The notes under the pieces: model-generated
Told to the model about the DNA's origin: nothing
The model's input: the letters and a program-made list of their open reading frames with translations, nothing else
Database searches by the model: none
Shown: piece after piece, positions 24,801-33,120 of the stretch
Layout of the letters: every line of letters starts with the position of its first letter
How positions within the stretch are numbered: the stretch's first letter is position 1
Source: Apostichopus japonicus
Lineage: Eukaryota > Echinodermata > Holothuroidea > Aspidochirotida > Stichopodidae
Length of the DNA stretch: 64,000 nt
Assembly: GCF_037975245.1 (NCBI RefSeq)
Contig: NC_092565.1
Location: 7,866,999 to 7,930,998 of the forward strand
Direction of reading: 5' to 3'
Translations under genes and position numbers: made by a program

Positions 24801-25793
24801 GAATACGAGGATGTCTTACAGTGTAATAACCAACCATCGTCTGCCACTCCGAGAGGCCATCAATTCCCTGCAGCCTTCCTCATTGTAACCTCTGGTCTTG
24901 ACAAGGTATTGCATAGTAGTTAAATCCTTTGTGAATGGTAAATTTCAGAAAATTTGTTGATATATGTAAAGAGCATTTATGGACTTTTCAAATTATTCCA
25001 AACTGAAGCCGAGTCAGGCCTTGTTGAATTGTTAGCTAGGGTATCAAAACCCTGATTAACATGTTGTCACTTGTATCAGTCAACACTTCATACATGGCTA
25101 CCAGACAATCTCGGAAGAAATGGTTTTAAGTGCTTCACATAAACAAATGTTGTCAAGGACATTACCTGGACATCAATATTCAAGAGGAGGGGTAGGGCTT
25201 CAGATAATGAGGGATAGTCTGTGTATGGTATAAAGAAAGAATCCCTCTACATTTGTGAAGGAAAAATTCTTCTGTGTGACATTATTTATAATATGTAATA
25301 GTTTCTGAGGGAGGTGATAGAGTATAATTAAAAGCAAGCAAAAACTGAAAACACCAAAAGCCCAATAAAAGTTAAGTTTCTGATAAATTTGTAAACCCTG
25401 GGTGTGCATGCACCAGAGCTTGCCAAACGAGATAGGCAGCAAATAAGTTTGTTAAAAGTTTGTTTTAAAGTGTAGTTTTGTGCAAGATTTCATCAAGAGC
25501 TGGAAAGTAAGACTAGTCAGTACTCAAATGATATTTGGTTAATACATTCAACATAGGCCTCCCACATTGTTCTTTTTATAACTTTCAATCAATCCTTGTT
25601 ACACCCTCTCCCAAACCCATGTCCATATAATTAACATTGTTTTCTGTCTTTCTTCCTACAGCATGGCAAAGATTCCAGCAAACCGATCAAATACACTCAC
25701 ATTGATATTGCAGGGTCATCAGGACCCTTCCCTGGAACCCCAACTGGAGCTCCAATACCAGCCTTCACTGCTAAATACTTATTCAATCAATGA
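3831..25793 (+). CDS. M17 leucyl-aminopeptidase family protein (putative aminopeptidase W07G4.4-like), 14 exons
   Basis: Two-metal exopeptidase of family M17, predicted to release N-terminal residues from peptides, probably in the cytosol; substrate preference is unknown. Exons: 3831-3844, 8590-8725, 9686-9834, 10827-10935, 11743-11867, 12329-12434, 13166-13327, 13888-13952, 15280-15395, 16032-16150, 17087-17170, 18721-18828, 24774-24905, 25662-25793. They total 1,557 nt, 518 residues plus stop, with GT/AG at every intron and consistent phase. Residues 1 to about 200 are the N-terminal domain; the rest is the peptidase domain. Predicted metal ligands are K267, D272, D290, D350 and E352; catalytic residues are K279 and R354. 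Spacing matches bovine lens leucine aminopeptidase to within one residue, and NTDAEGR is the family signature. The C-terminal half and length resemble the W07G4.4 group more than LAP3, which is recognition from memory. Start chosen at ATG 3,831 (CCACCATGG). A retrotransposon sits in intron 12 without touching an exon. Confidence 0.93.
4239..4475. mobile_element. MITE-like inverted-repeat element containing telomere-like repeats
   Basis: A ~34-bp terminal sequence beginning GTGGCTATTCTTACGACTAG (4,239-4,272) recurs as its reverse complement at 4,442-4,475 with one visible mismatch. A third, direct and more diverged copy lies at 4,302-4,336. Between them (4,350-4,367) are three GGGTTA units. 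There is no coding capacity. I could not identify a clear target-site duplication, so the MITE label is inference. Confidence 0.6.
4350..4367. repeat. Interstitial (GGGTTA)3
   Basis: Three perfect copies of the metazoan telomere hexamer, preceded by the imperfect GGGGTTG. Confidence 0.85.
4851..5131. mobile_element. MITE-like element, CCCCAAAT family, copy A
   Basis: The left end (ACCCCAAATATAGAGC) and the right end (GCTATAATTGGAGCC at 5,117-5,131) are imperfect inverted repeats. Pairing continues inwards: the GTAA..CGACCTGCC..GGTCGTAAA block near 4,896-4,920 matches the reverse complement of 5,064-5,092. The ends resemble the elements at 39,626-39,834 and 42,039-42,258. No open reading frame. 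Confidence 0.55.
8590..8725 (+). CDS. Aminopeptidase exon 2
   Basis: Residues 5-50, including the segment [15 protein letters not shown]. Acceptor GTGTAG|A, donor AAG|GTGAG, ends in phase 0. Confidence 0.9.
9686..9834 (+). CDS. Aminopeptidase exon 3
   Basis: Residues 51-99 and two bases of R100, with [19 protein letters not shown] then [14 protein letters not shown] of the N-terminal domain. Acceptor TTACAG, donor CG|GTTAGT. Confidence 0.92.
10194..10300. repeat. Three-unit minisatellite, ~36 bp period
   Basis: TGTTATAAAG(A/C)(G/A)ATACACAG recurs at 10,194, 10,231 and 10,266, the last two units almost identical. It lies in intron 3. Confidence 0.85.
10827..10935 (+). CDS. Aminopeptidase exon 4
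   Basis: Completes R100 and encodes residues 101-136 ([20 protein letters not shown] and following). Acceptor CCGATAG|G, donor GTG|GTAAGT. Confidence 0.92.
11743..11867 (+). CDS. Aminopeptidase exon 5
   Basis: Residues 137-177 plus two bases of R178, starting [20 protein letters not shown]. Acceptor TCTTACAG, donor AAG|GTGAGA. Confidence 0.92.
12329..12434 (+). CDS. Aminopeptidase exon 6
   Basis: Completes R178 and runs to K213, with the family segment [20 protein letters not shown] leading into the catalytic domain. Acceptor CTTGTAG; the donor AAG|GTTCAT is weak but keeps phase with exon 7. Confidence 0.9.
13166..13327 (+). CDS. Aminopeptidase exon 7
   Basis: Residues 214-267, 54 whole codons. 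The last residue is the predicted metal ligand K267 (LLLVGK), so the GKG-YDTGG motif is split across intron 7. Acceptor CTTGTAG, donor AAG|GTAAGG. Confidence 0.93.
13888..13952 (+). CDS. Aminopeptidase exon 8 (metal-binding exon)
   Basis: Only 65 bp. It carries predicted metal ligand D272 (YDTGG) and catalytic K279 (ADIKHGG), then HMAGMH and two bases of R289. Acceptor TTTTACAG, donor AG|GTAAGC. Confidence 0.95.
15280..15395 (+). CDS. Aminopeptidase exon 9
   Basis: Completes R289, supplies metal ligand D290 (RDKCG), and runs to the first base of E328. The helix [15 protein letters not shown] and strand [14 protein letters not shown] follow. Acceptor TCACACAG, donor G|GTAAGC. Confidence 0.94.
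16032..16150 (+). CDS. Aminopeptidase exon 10 (M17 signature exon)
   Basis: Residues 328-367. Contains [12 protein letters not shown] with metal ligands D350 and E352 and catalytic R354. The residue after the Arg is Met where most M17 enzymes have Leu. Acceptor CTAACAG, donor TTG|GTAAGA. Confidence 0.96.
17087..17170 (+). CDS. Aminopeptidase exon 11
   Basis: Residues 368-395, 28 whole codons, with [20 protein letters not shown], the family's T-L-T-G-H/A region after the signature. Acceptor TCTACAG, donor TCT|GTAAGT. Confidence 0.94.
17701..17970. repeat. Tandem duplication, 2 x 135 bp
   Basis: 17,701-17,835 and 17,836-17,970 are head-to-tail copies that start CTCACCA(T/A)TTTCAT and end TAGCAGATTCAC. 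I see only two mismatches, both near the left end. It lies in intron 11 and has no coding potential. Confidence 0.95.
18721..18828 (+). CDS. Aminopeptidase exon 12
   Basis: Residues 396-431 ([20 protein letters not shown] and following, ending STIRRD). Acceptor TATACAG, donor GAT|GTAAGT. The next intron carries the retrotransposon. Confidence 0.93.
19051..19055. repeat. Target-site duplication, left copy (CGCAC)
   Basis: The five bases CGCAC abut the left LTR and recur immediately after the right LTR at 24,193-24,197. A 5-bp duplication fits LTR-retrotransposon integration. Confidence 0.9.
19056..19637 (-). repeat. BEL/Pao 3' LTR (582 bp)
   Basis: On the plus strand it begins TGTAAATC and ends GCGCGTTTACA, so the ends are TGTAAA/TTTACA inverted repeats. 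It carries a tandem AAT/GAT-CTGTTAATCTG motif near 19,165-19,225 and, on the minus strand, an AATAAA at 19,141-19,146. It differs from the other LTR by two substitutions I can see and one extra GCAC unit near 19,530. Confidence 0.95.
19638..19650 (-). other. Polypurine tract of the BEL/Pao element
   Basis: On the minus strand the LTR is directly preceded by AACAGGGGGGAG, a G-rich purine run in the position where plus-strand synthesis starts in LTR elements. This shows that the 19,056-19,637 repeat is the 3' LTR. Confidence 0.8.
19745..19979 (-). pseudogene. BEL/Pao integrase-region C-terminal fragment
   Basis: Encodes [38 protein letters not shown] and the following basic segment to a stop at 19,745. 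This resembles the C-terminal domain following the integrase in BEL/Pao polyproteins. It is fused in frame to the pre-RT linker at about 19,976-19,980; everything that normally lies between them is missing, so it cannot supply integrase. Confidence 0.85.
19980..20208 (-). pseudogene. BEL/Pao pre-RT linker, left copy
   Basis: Encodes [20 protein letters not shown] and continues through [19 protein letters not shown] to GNVWYLP, the region that in BEL/Pao polyproteins joins protease to RT. Its first 106 bp (20,102-20,207) recur in the same orientation at 21,372-21,477. Both ends of this block are rearrangement junctions. Confidence 0.85.
20209..20957 (+). pseudogene. Inverted duplicate of the BEL/Pao protease region
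   Basis: Plus-strand copy of the C-terminal zinc-finger/protease segment, including [12 protein letters not shown] with the protease Asp-Ser-Gly. It is the reverse complement of 21,476-22,224 (749 bp each), with three differences visible from the translations (R/Q, E/D, K/E). It runs against the rest of the element and lacks gag, so it is not expected to be expressed as part of the polyprotein. Confidence 0.93.
20958..21371 (+). pseudogene. Inverted BEL/Pao reverse transcriptase fragment
   Basis: Begins at the [19 protein letters not shown] block of the RT N terminus, contains motif A ([13 protein letters not shown]) and [10 protein letters not shown], and stops at RNNFYV, immediately before the expected catalytic DD. 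RT activity is therefore not possible from this fragment. It lies between the two protease arms and is inverted relative to the LTRs. Confidence 0.9.
21318..23591 (-). CDS. BEL/Pao gag-protease ORF (757 codons from ATG, then junction)
   Basis: Starts at ATG 23,591, only 23 bases inside the 5' LTR. Residues about 15-105 are charged and helical; about 185-330 match the BEL/Pao gag region ([19 protein letters not shown]). There is a variant knuckle [13 protein letters not shown] near 402-414, a canonical CX2CX4HX4C knuckle near 435-448, and a retroviral-type protease with LDSGSDTT near 511-518. After RNIK the frame runs into antisense RT sequence (from about 21,371) and stops at 21,318. The gag-protease part is uninterrupted. 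It could still make gag and protease, but no RT or integrase. Confidence 0.9.
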   Translation of the reverse strand: MSTDEALTMKTLLIRRRNKKGTLTRAINSISTLIREDAGIDSVKELLEKANTNLEAIEEAHQAVIEKLLEEDKFILEEEWMADVVSKFIAVKIEVERYVDLSRKGPERISEAPEGDEEKRLTDNDDNGIFTKNSNVSHCVSSKEVNVITDGNNSNVDMKNGEGLPHLSSNRYSSSCDSNYVFGFNELKLALELPKAEVFEFNGDPTDYWYFITNFEVNVASKLSGDAARLQYLLQLCKGKARFCIESCALLGDEGYESAKAILKRQFGQPHLILNSLMSKLVSRKSIKANDGESLWKLISEMQRCYVTLTQMGYVNDLNSTSNLLKIHSLLPVYLQTGWANVAQKIHESREPEFNDLLSYLTGQAEISSNMFGRNIGKSSSVVSDEKPRVKSNFMKGRSLKCFACDDDHRIFDCESFCNMSYNQRLDIVRTKRLCFRCLFPGHSVAKCRRDTVCTFCQSNKHNDLLHPPPNQENISVMSNTAVCGSNVFLRILPVTVTGNNGNRVHTLAILDSGSDTTLCSESLRKKLGVKGKPTSYTSSTVNGVEPKIGSTFDISVKGENESNDLSITALSVPKLPNSDDSVPSARDLNRWQHLKLIPWGDISRYNLELLIGADVPEAFWVMDERRGGTGDPYGVKTPLGWSVMGPTGFSGRSDRKNIHRISCCSNGEILSLLKSSWSVDDASIGEGDSVQDERAKGILESTASLTSEGHYQIGLLWKDDYHFLPSNKPLAESRLRNIKVVPYELNGFLTYNVLIM
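21372..21477 (-). repeat. BEL/Pao linker, right copy (106-bp direct repeat of 20,102-20,207)
   Basis: Same sequence and orientation as 20,102-20,207. Here it continues uninterrupted into the protease, so this is the native end. Its other end is joined to the RT fragment at TTTTATGTT. Confidence 0.92.
23615..24192 (-). repeat. BEL/Pao 5' LTR (578 bp)
   Basis: Same ends as the 3' LTR (TGTAAATC...GTTTACA) and nearly identical to it. An AATAAA lies on the minus strand at 23,699-23,704. On the minus strand the base pairs after the LTR read GTAAATAAAATC, which does not look like a usual tRNA primer-binding site. Confidence 0.95.
24193..24197. repeat. Target-site duplication, right copy (CGCAC)
   Basis: Matches 19,051-19,055 exactly and abuts the LTR end. 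Confidence 0.9.
24774..24905 (+). CDS. Aminopeptidase exon 13
   Basis: Residues 432-475, 44 whole codons: [20 protein letters not shown], then [20 protein letters not shown]. Acceptor CGAAG, with a weak pyrimidine tract just upstream; donor AAG|GTATTG. Confidence 0.92.
25662..25793 (+). CDS. Aminopeptidase exon 14 (terminal)
   Basis: Residues 476-518 and TGA stop: [20 protein letters not shown], then [20 protein letters not shown] and FNQ. The H-I-D-I-A-G-S block matches the M17 C-terminal HLDIAG-type motif. Acceptor CCTACAG. Confidence 0.95.
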   Translation, partial: HGKDSSKPIKYTHIDIAGSSGPFPGTPTGAPIPAFTAKYLFNQ

Positions 25794-25976
25794 AATTGAT
25801 AATGTTTGAAGATTATTATAAGTAATCCTGAAGAAACAGTGTCTCTATCACTTTAACTAGGTCTGTTTAGGTTTTGTTTTCTGTAACATTCAACTGTTTA
25901 CTTTCATTTATTTTCTCAATGAGAATGGCTGACCAAAAGAGGATGAATTAAGAACAAGTTATTAGGGACTCAGATC

Positions 25977-25986
25977 AATAAATAAA
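25977..25986 (+). terminator. Candidate poly(A) signal of the aminopeptidase mRNA
   Basis: Two overlapping AATAAA hexamers about 185 bases after the stop codon. No transcript evidence is available here. Confidence 0.45.
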
Positions 25987-26144
25987 TCAATAAGTGAATC
26001 AAATGAATCACCAGGAATTTAAGGCAGTTATGGACTCGAAAAATATTGAAAAAAATGCACAGAAGTTAAATTGTCCATGCATATTCCAAAATTACTTTGT
26101 CTACTGTTTTATTCCAGTCCACAGTTTGATGAAGCAAATAGTCA

Positions 26145-26698
26145 CTTCACAACTTGAGTTATGAAAATAATCTGCTGCTTACATTGTTTAACTTTATCAT
26201 ATTCACTAAAATCTGTTAAAGCGTTATGACACATTTTTGTATGCAACTCTGTTTTGATTTAACACTTACTTCTAATATCTAAAATATGGACCAAGTAGTG
26301 TAGTTTACTGCTGGTAGTAACTTTGTGTACCCACTTTCCTTCACAACTTGAATTATTAAACTTATCTGATTCTTACATTATCTTTCTCATATTCACTAAA
26401 ATTCTGTGAAAGGGTTGTCACATTTTTGTATGCAGCTCTGGTTTGATTTAACACTTACTTCATCTAATTATCTAATATGAGGACCAAGTAGTGTGTAGTT
26501 TATTCTTGGTAGTAGTTTTGTGTACCCACTTCCTTCCCAACTTGAGTTATTAAAATAATCTGCTTCTTACGTTGTTTATCTATCCCATATTCAGGGGTTA
26601 TGTTGCATTGTTGTTTACAGCTCTGTTTGATTTAACAGTTCTTCTAATGTCTCAAAAGGGCTAAGTGTGGACTTATTACTGGTAGTGTACCCAGGGTG
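26145..26698. repeat. Tandem array, about 3 x 194 bp
   Basis: Units at 26,145, 26,339 and 26,533 begin CTTC(A/C)CAACTTGA(G/A)TTAT and share GTTTGATTTAACA, GACCAAGTAGTG (lost in the third) and GTGTACCCA. Divergence is moderate, with small indels; the third unit is shorter. It sits just downstream of the aminopeptidase stop and could lie in an extended 3' UTR. Confidence 0.9.
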
Positions 26699-26699
26699 T

Positions 26700-28420
26700 A
26701 TGTAACCACTATAAGACCTGAAGGTTACTTAAGACAAGTTGAATGTGTGTGATAAACCAGCCAAAAATTGATACCTTTCTGACCAGTACTTGGCTATGGC
26801 TGCAACAGGTAAGGTCTGTAGTTATGGAAGAATTCTACATTGAGAATGACAATAATTAGTAAGAATATTGAAAAGTTGCGACCAACATTTAACTTTTCAG
26901 TTTTTCTTGAAACCAATCATGTATTTTTTTTTAACAGCTAAACCTAATACTGACAATATATATCAGAATAATGAATATAAAGTACACTTTCTTCTTTGTT
27001 TTGCATTTTGAGCTTAACTTGTTAGCAAACATTAGTATTGAGGACTGCTGGACAAGTGCAGTGGTTTCTGTTTACTCAGTGGAAATTGAGTTCAGTTTTG
27101 GTACACAAGGTGTAAATTTTAAATGTTATCTTGGATATGGTCTGTGAGAATTGATTGAATATTCAACAGGATGCTTAACAATATGTTACTGTTTTCTTCA
27201 GTCAAAAATAGATATTCACCTTAGACTATTGTTTCAAGGGGGGGGGGGGGGTGGGGCACAAACTTTGCCACTGTTGTCAGAGTGGTCTGTGTTGGACATT
27301 TTCACATTCACAGATGGGTAAATAAAAAACTTTTCTGCAACCTTCATCTGTTCTGCTCCATATCTGAAGGAAACTTGTATAAATACTAACAATTTGCAAT
27401 GAATTTCCACTAAGGGCACACATGCAGGTCCCATCTGCCAGGAAATAGTTACTACGTACAAGTGTCATTCTTCTTTTGGTGTATTTTGTAGGTTGCTGAT
27501 GCTAGGTTGAAAGGTGTATAAAGCTTTTAATTCCCTATAACATCTGCAATTGTACTATTATTTTTTCAGGACAGCTAACATGTGTATCATTGACATACAC
27601 AGCAGTAGGTTAATTCAAAATCACCATCTGAAGAACATAGTGCCTTTCAAGACATCAACCAATTTGGATCATGTCACGTTTAGTGTCTACACCTGTCGTA
27701 GAGAACTGTGGAAAAGAAAATAGAAAAAAAAAAATCATGAAAAAGGACGTATTGTTGAGGTATTTCGATGCTACTAACAGATATGTTACCAACATATAAA
27801 ATATTGTAAGCTGTGCTTGCCTTATACAAGAATTTTACGGTCACCCTTCATCAAGATTACCTGATTATGGCAATTGCCAAATCTAGCATTCCTCAGTTGT
27901 TGAAAATAATCTCTAGGCAAGATCTCTAGGAAACTTCTAGGGACAAACTTTTGAACACTTATTTGGTAAAATTGGAAGTTGTAGTGTTTCACATCAAAAT
28001 TCAACATATATTGAATAACAAACAACATATACCTGTTAACGTCTTGACCGAAAAAACAAAAAGTTCTATAATGCAGTTTTTGAATGTTAACTGCAGATAG
28101 AAAGTCTTGCATGGTTATACAAAGCATCAGCTATTCTGAAGTTTGTCCACAATGTGTCAACATAAGCACTTCTGGTGTATCATAAACTTGTAACATGTAT
28201 GCACTCACCTTTCAAAACTAATGGCACAAGAAGAATGGCACCATATGCATTGACATGGTTTCCCATGATTTTACACCCCATTACCACAATTACTCACTAG
28301 TAGCACAAAAAGTAATTTACCATTGATTGCAAAATGCATTGAAGTTTCGATTACTTCATTGCAAAAGACTTCTGCTTAATCACCAGAAACAGCTATTATA
28401 ATATAAATGTCCTGATTTCT
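26700..28420. other. No gene seen between aminopeptidase and repeats
   Basis: AT-rich DNA with a G13-type run at 27,238-27,256. Open frames are short and lack recognisable similarity. It may include the distal 3' UTR of the PNRC-like gene on the minus strand. Confidence 0.5.
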
Positions 28421-28429
28421 ACCATGAGA

Positions 28430-28740
28430 TACGCTATCGTGTTTAAATGGTTTCCAGAGTTTGAAAGCTGGTGACCCAGATGACCTCTACCAAAATCAAT
28501 AGAGATTTTCTATTCAATATAATGCATCCGCATGCCACTTATAAACAATCTCCATGCATCCTAACTTGAGATATAGTGTTTACACAGGTTTTCAGTGTTT
28601 GACATCTGGTGACCTCAGATTACCTTTGACCTCCACCAAAAAAAATATGCTTCTTGTAATCAATGTGGTATTTCTACACATTAAATATGAAATTGGTCTA
28701 ACCTTCCCTTCTTGAGATATCGTGTTTACAAGCTGGGCGT
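28430..28740. repeat. Degenerate ~130-bp repeat with GAGATATCGTGTTTACA motif
   Basis: The phrase (GAGATA)TCGTGTTTA recurs near 28,435, 28,567 and 28,712, each time followed by a TTGA..TCTGGTGACCTCAG-type segment where complete. The middle unit contains TACCTTTGACCT (28,622-28,633), close to a nuclear-receptor DR1 site on the minus strand. Confidence 0.7.
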
Positions 28741-31255
28741 CACAAATGCACACTCACACGCCATCATGAATGCAGAGGTTACGATTTTCATCGAAACCAA
28801 CAAGCCAACTCACCTTTGTTTTAAGTCTTACTGCCCTAGTATTGGCATGGCTCCAAAGGTACACCTTGCAACAATTTTCATTGTGCTCACAAAATGTCAA
28901 TTGTGTTCATTATGCTGCATAAAGATAAGGTGTAGATTTGAATCCTGACAAAACACACTCAGTTATTCACTGTACCAATCTCTCTTCCACATTGCTTACA
29001 TTCAGACAAGAAGGACAGACAAAGACGATACAGAACATAGATTGCATGTTTATGGAGTAGGAAAGAGCTTCTCTTTCTGGAGCATTTGGTGGCCCTAAAG
29101 AGAGCCGGGGAACGGAAGAAGAAATATCAATAAGGGACAAATTTGGAAAGCACTTTATGTGCTACTCATATAGAGACTATTGGCACTATTTGAGTTGAAA
29201 CTTTTGACATTCTGTCAAATTAAGAGCATTTACACTGGGGGCTAATACGTAGCAAAAGAAAGAGTCCATGAACGGTATACGAAGGCTGCTAAACTCCATC
29301 AGCGATGTTTGTTTATCCAAGAAAGAAACTTCACCAAGAGCTGCTGAGTTGTGACATCGTGGTAAGTTGTCAATTGATGAAGTGAATATTATATGAATTA
29401 TTGCAGCTTAAGGCAGCAACTTTCCAAGCTTTTTAAGACCAGCCATTAACAGAAAGAAAAGAAAAAAACCTACAAGAGAGATGCCAAAAATACCACCTCG
29501 AGAAAAAAAATCAACCTTATCATTGATTATGCTTACTTCATCTGCTTTGCATTAGTAAGGAAAGTACAAAATTCAAACTATTTTGACTTGTGTCGGTAAG
29601 GCTAAAGCAAGTCCAACCAACATCACAAAAGCTTAATGAGAAGTCAAATAGCTAGATACTTAAATTGATAATTAAAAAGGCTGGTTCAGACTTAAAAAGG
29701 GGTCTTAATGTAATAACTATCTTAGTGTGCATTTGAACATGCACTCATGTAAAGAAAGAATATTGAAGTCAATCTGGAATGTAAATTTAAAATCCAATTA
29801 AACAATTAGTCTTGACCTGGCATACTTTCATTACAAAGTTTCTGATTAAGCTAATTCCTTTGATTTCTAATTGAAGATTTACAAATTGCACAAGAAAATA
29901 TTGAAAGTGTCTTCTGTTTAATACTGAGCAAAGATGGAGAATCAATTGAATAGATTCTTGGCCCTGCCGATAACTGGCTCGAAGTTACTTGTTTGGTCAT
30001 AGCACCATCAGTATGAATTCATAATCTACTCATTCCTCAAGAAACCCTATATACAAAACCCTCTTCCTCTCTGTACACTTTCTTCTTGGGACTTAGTACA
30101 CTGTTCTGTACAACAATACAAAGTTTTGATATCTCTGTAGATGAATACATATGTGCTACCATGACATTTCAAATTCCTGATACGTCTGTAATCTTCATTA
30201 GCCAATTTTAACTCTTATCCTAACATTAAGAAATCCACAAGATTCTTAGCAGCAACCTGAAATAACCTTTGTATATATTGTTCACACCAAACTTTAAGCT
30301 ACAAATGTCACTGGTGGTACTAAGATACCTTTCAGACTCCTAACAACTGTTTGAGCTTTCAAACAGGTCTTGCTGACTACAACACTATCTAGAGTGTTCC
30401 TCTCAATTCTTGATTTGACACTTGGATGGTAGCACCCTTCTGTCCAAATCTAACTATAGCCAAAGGTTATTTCAAGTTAGCTGTAACATTTCTGAAAGAA
30501 GTAACAGATTCATCAACAACGTAGACATACTAAATGACAACTGATTATTACATCTTTCACTATATTATAAGTGGCTTCACTTGAAAAAAATCAGTTGCAA
30601 AATAGAATGTAAGCTTTTCTGTGAAACTCTTTCCATGAGCTGAGCAGAATAAAATATGCATGTGCACTGGCAATGACTGCCAGATTCACTATCAAACGGT
30701 TTTGCAGGAAACCTGCATTACGCTATTCCACCATTGCTGATGATGATGATGATACTGCTAATTCTTTCTGCAGTTGATCAGTGCGATTAGTTAAGTAACG
30801 TAACCAAGCTATATACAGGCTATTTACATAAGTGGTTTGCAAAGCCACTGATATTCCACTGATTCCAAGATGCTAAAATCAAGAATTGTCTAAAAATGAT
30901 GAACAATATCAACATCTATCTCTAAGAGCAAAATGGAATTTGAATTCCAATGATGAGAACTTTTGCAGTACAAGGCTTTTCATCCATTCAACCTCACAAC
31001 AAGAATCTGCAGAATACCAATGTCAGTTTGCTTCTATGGTCGACTTCCCACAATTCTCCAATTAGCTACCTAGTAAGTACTCAAACTCCATCAAAGTACT
31101 AACCAACCTCTCAGAAAAAAAAAGTATCACAACTTTCTTACATAATTACAAAGATCTCAGTAAGAATAGAAAAATAGTTAGTGGCTTTGGCCTTTTTGCT
31201 TGGAATAAAATGGCAAGTTATTATCTTGCACCCTAAGATTGAAGCTTCCAATCAC
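28741..31255. other. Non-coding stretch, possible 3' UTR of the PNRC-like gene
   Basis: No supported coding sequence on either strand. As it lies directly 3' of the minus-strand PNRC-like stop, some of it is probably that gene's 3' UTR. I found no single convincing poly(A) signal. Confidence 0.4.
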
Positions 31256-31747
31256 TCAACTTTCCACTTTCAACAGAAACTTTAGCTCATCAGTCATTTT
31301 TTGGCAAGGCACATGCATGGAAGGCTTCAGTAAGGAACTGTTATCATTCCTAGCAAGGGATGAAGGTTTCTGTTGAGCTCCTCTCTTAACAGTCAATTTA
31401 TCTCCTGATGGACCAGCTCTCCCTAACCAAGTAGACGGTGGCATAGGAAGATTGTGTGGAGAAGGAGCCTCGCTAAATTTTGCACCAGCATAGCTATCTT
31501 CTTCAACTTTAATCAGCTCAGAATCTGACAGTGACTCCTTTACTGCTGGACATGTAAATGATACACGCCGTTTACTTCCAGGGCCTGGAGAACATCTCTG
31601 GTGTTTGAAGTCTTTTGGTACAGACTTGGCAGATGGAGGAGTACCATGACATTTTCTGTTCTTCACTCTATTGGGCTTTGTAGTGGATACATGGTGTCCA
31701 TTGAGACCATGCACTTGAATGGGAGCCATACTGGCAGTAGGACTCAT
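31256..31747 (-). CDS. PNRC-like proline-rich nuclear receptor coactivator, main coding exon
   Basis: 163 residues. In vertebrates PNRC proteins bind nuclear receptors, and PNRC2 also links UPF1 to the decapping activator DCP1A in mRNA decay. Recognition rests on the C-terminal half: residues 86-107 contain YAGAKFSEAPSP, then LPMPPSTW, the conserved PNRC proline-rich SH3-type motif. Residues 155-159 (LKFLL) fit an LxxLL receptor box in ELKFLLKV just before the stop. The N-terminal 85 residues are basic and low complexity, with no recognised domain. The length is close to PNRC2 (about 139) and shorter than PNRC1. Start is ATG 31,747 (AAAATGA). The frame stays open for 33 bases upstream to an acceptor at 31,780/31,781, so an upstream coding exon is possible. 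Confidence 0.82.
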   Translation of the reverse strand: MSPTASMAPIQVHGLNGHHVSTTKPNRVKNRKCHGTPPSAKSVPKDFKHQRCSPGPGSKRRVSFTCPAVKESLSDSELIKVEEDSYAGAKFSEAPSPHNLPMPPSTWLGRAGPSGDKLTVKRGAQQKPSSLARNDNSSLLKPSMHVPCQKMTDELKFLLKVES

Positions 31748-31780
31748 TTTACCCGAGTAAGAAAGAGAAGTTGTTCCTTC
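31748..31780 (-). other. 5' part of the PNRC-like exon (UTR or coding)
   Basis: On the minus strand CATCATAG|GAAGGAACAAC gives a good acceptor, followed by 11 open codons up to ATG 31,747. Whether it is translated depends on the upstream exon. A possible donor (TCCG|GTAATT) lies at 34,372 on the minus strand, but the link is speculative. Confidence 0.5.
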
Positions 31781-32959
31781 CTATGATGACAAATAAAACA
31801 GAAAATATGACTCAATTTTTGCACCATTCATGATCACTTACATGCATGCCATGCCTCCTGTAAATGCACTCAATGCAACAGAATCCAATTGACAAATGAC
31901 AACAAAGACTGATCATCTAGCAACCATACATACCATCGGCTCTTAAACAGCAAATTTGAAGATATCTTTCACCTATTTTCATTTGGGCAAACTATGGCAC
32001 ATACAGCCAAATTTGTGACTGTGCTGAGGTAAACATTTTTTTGGCTAGGAAAGACCATTTGGGCCTACCTGTAAAGCCTCATTATGCATAAAATCTTGTG
32101 AGTCTAGAGAATTGTTTTTGTTTACTATTGTAAAATTTGATCCATTTGCAAAGTTCATGTCAACAAAACATTTAAAATAGAAACACATTCCACGTTTGTG
32201 TACAAACTGTATTTACCTAGATGTATTTCATCCAATCAACCATTATATTTATGTTTGTCGCAGATTTCAACCCTTCAGGACTAACCCTAATCCCTCTCCC
32301 ACAAATAACACTTCCTGAGCCATTCAAAGAATAATCTTATAATTCATTGGTGGTGTTAAAAATCAACACTGAATCCATGATTTTCTTTGCAGTTCTTTAA
32401 AAGATATCAAATTTTGGAGTACATTTAGTAGGGGTTTCCACTTGTAACTTTTATCCTCACCCGAGCCCCAGAAGCACTGCGCATATCAGTAGTGGGCTAC
32501 ATACTTCTTATCAAACCTTTTTGAATGTCACATGGTAGTTCTTACATTGTGGATGTCCACTGTTTTATTTGAAGGTCTGAATATACAAAGTTTACAAATT
32601 TTGATTGTGTAAAAGTTGCTTGGATCTCAGTCAAGACTTTTTGCAAGCACAACACAGGTGTCTGTGGGTATGTTCAATTTTCATTGTGCTTCATGCACTT
32701 GTACAGTGATTAACAAGTGAATTTGACTTTAATGCATGACAAAAGAAGTTGGCAAATTTGAATGTTGGTAGCCCAACAAGGTTGCTCGGTCATGAAGTAA
32801 GGTAGCCTGAATACGGTAAACTCTGTCGCACAGGATTTGTCGATTTGTCCTATGTGTAATCGTATGTAATTCTGTGTAGTGCTATGCAAGTCTATGAGGC
32901 CCTAGTCCCATGTAGGCCTAATCTGTAGCTGTAACTTATGCCTAAGTATATGGATTCCA

Positions 32960-33120
32960 AATTTCCATACATAGGGCCCCATTGGAAATGGGCCGACGTT
33001 CTGTCAGCCTAATGGGTTTAGCTCCTGTTACTCTTTTATTATTTTCATTTCCGTCCTTTGTCTTTTATGTCTTTGTAATATTTTTGTATTTTGAACTGAG
33101 TGCGAATAAAACAAACAAAC
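32960..33120 (+). mobile_element. Possible non-LTR retrotransposon 3' tail
   Basis: A 3'-UTR-like segment ending GTGCGAATAAAACAAACAAAC: a poly(A) signal followed by a (CAAA)n-type tail, which is typical of some LINE 3' ends. No coding remnant adjoins it. The last part is included in the 560-bp duplication. Confidence 0.4.

Noticed and set aside
27234-27468. Two overlapping open frames at the G-run
   Set aside because: Short, with poly-proline from the G tract and no other support.
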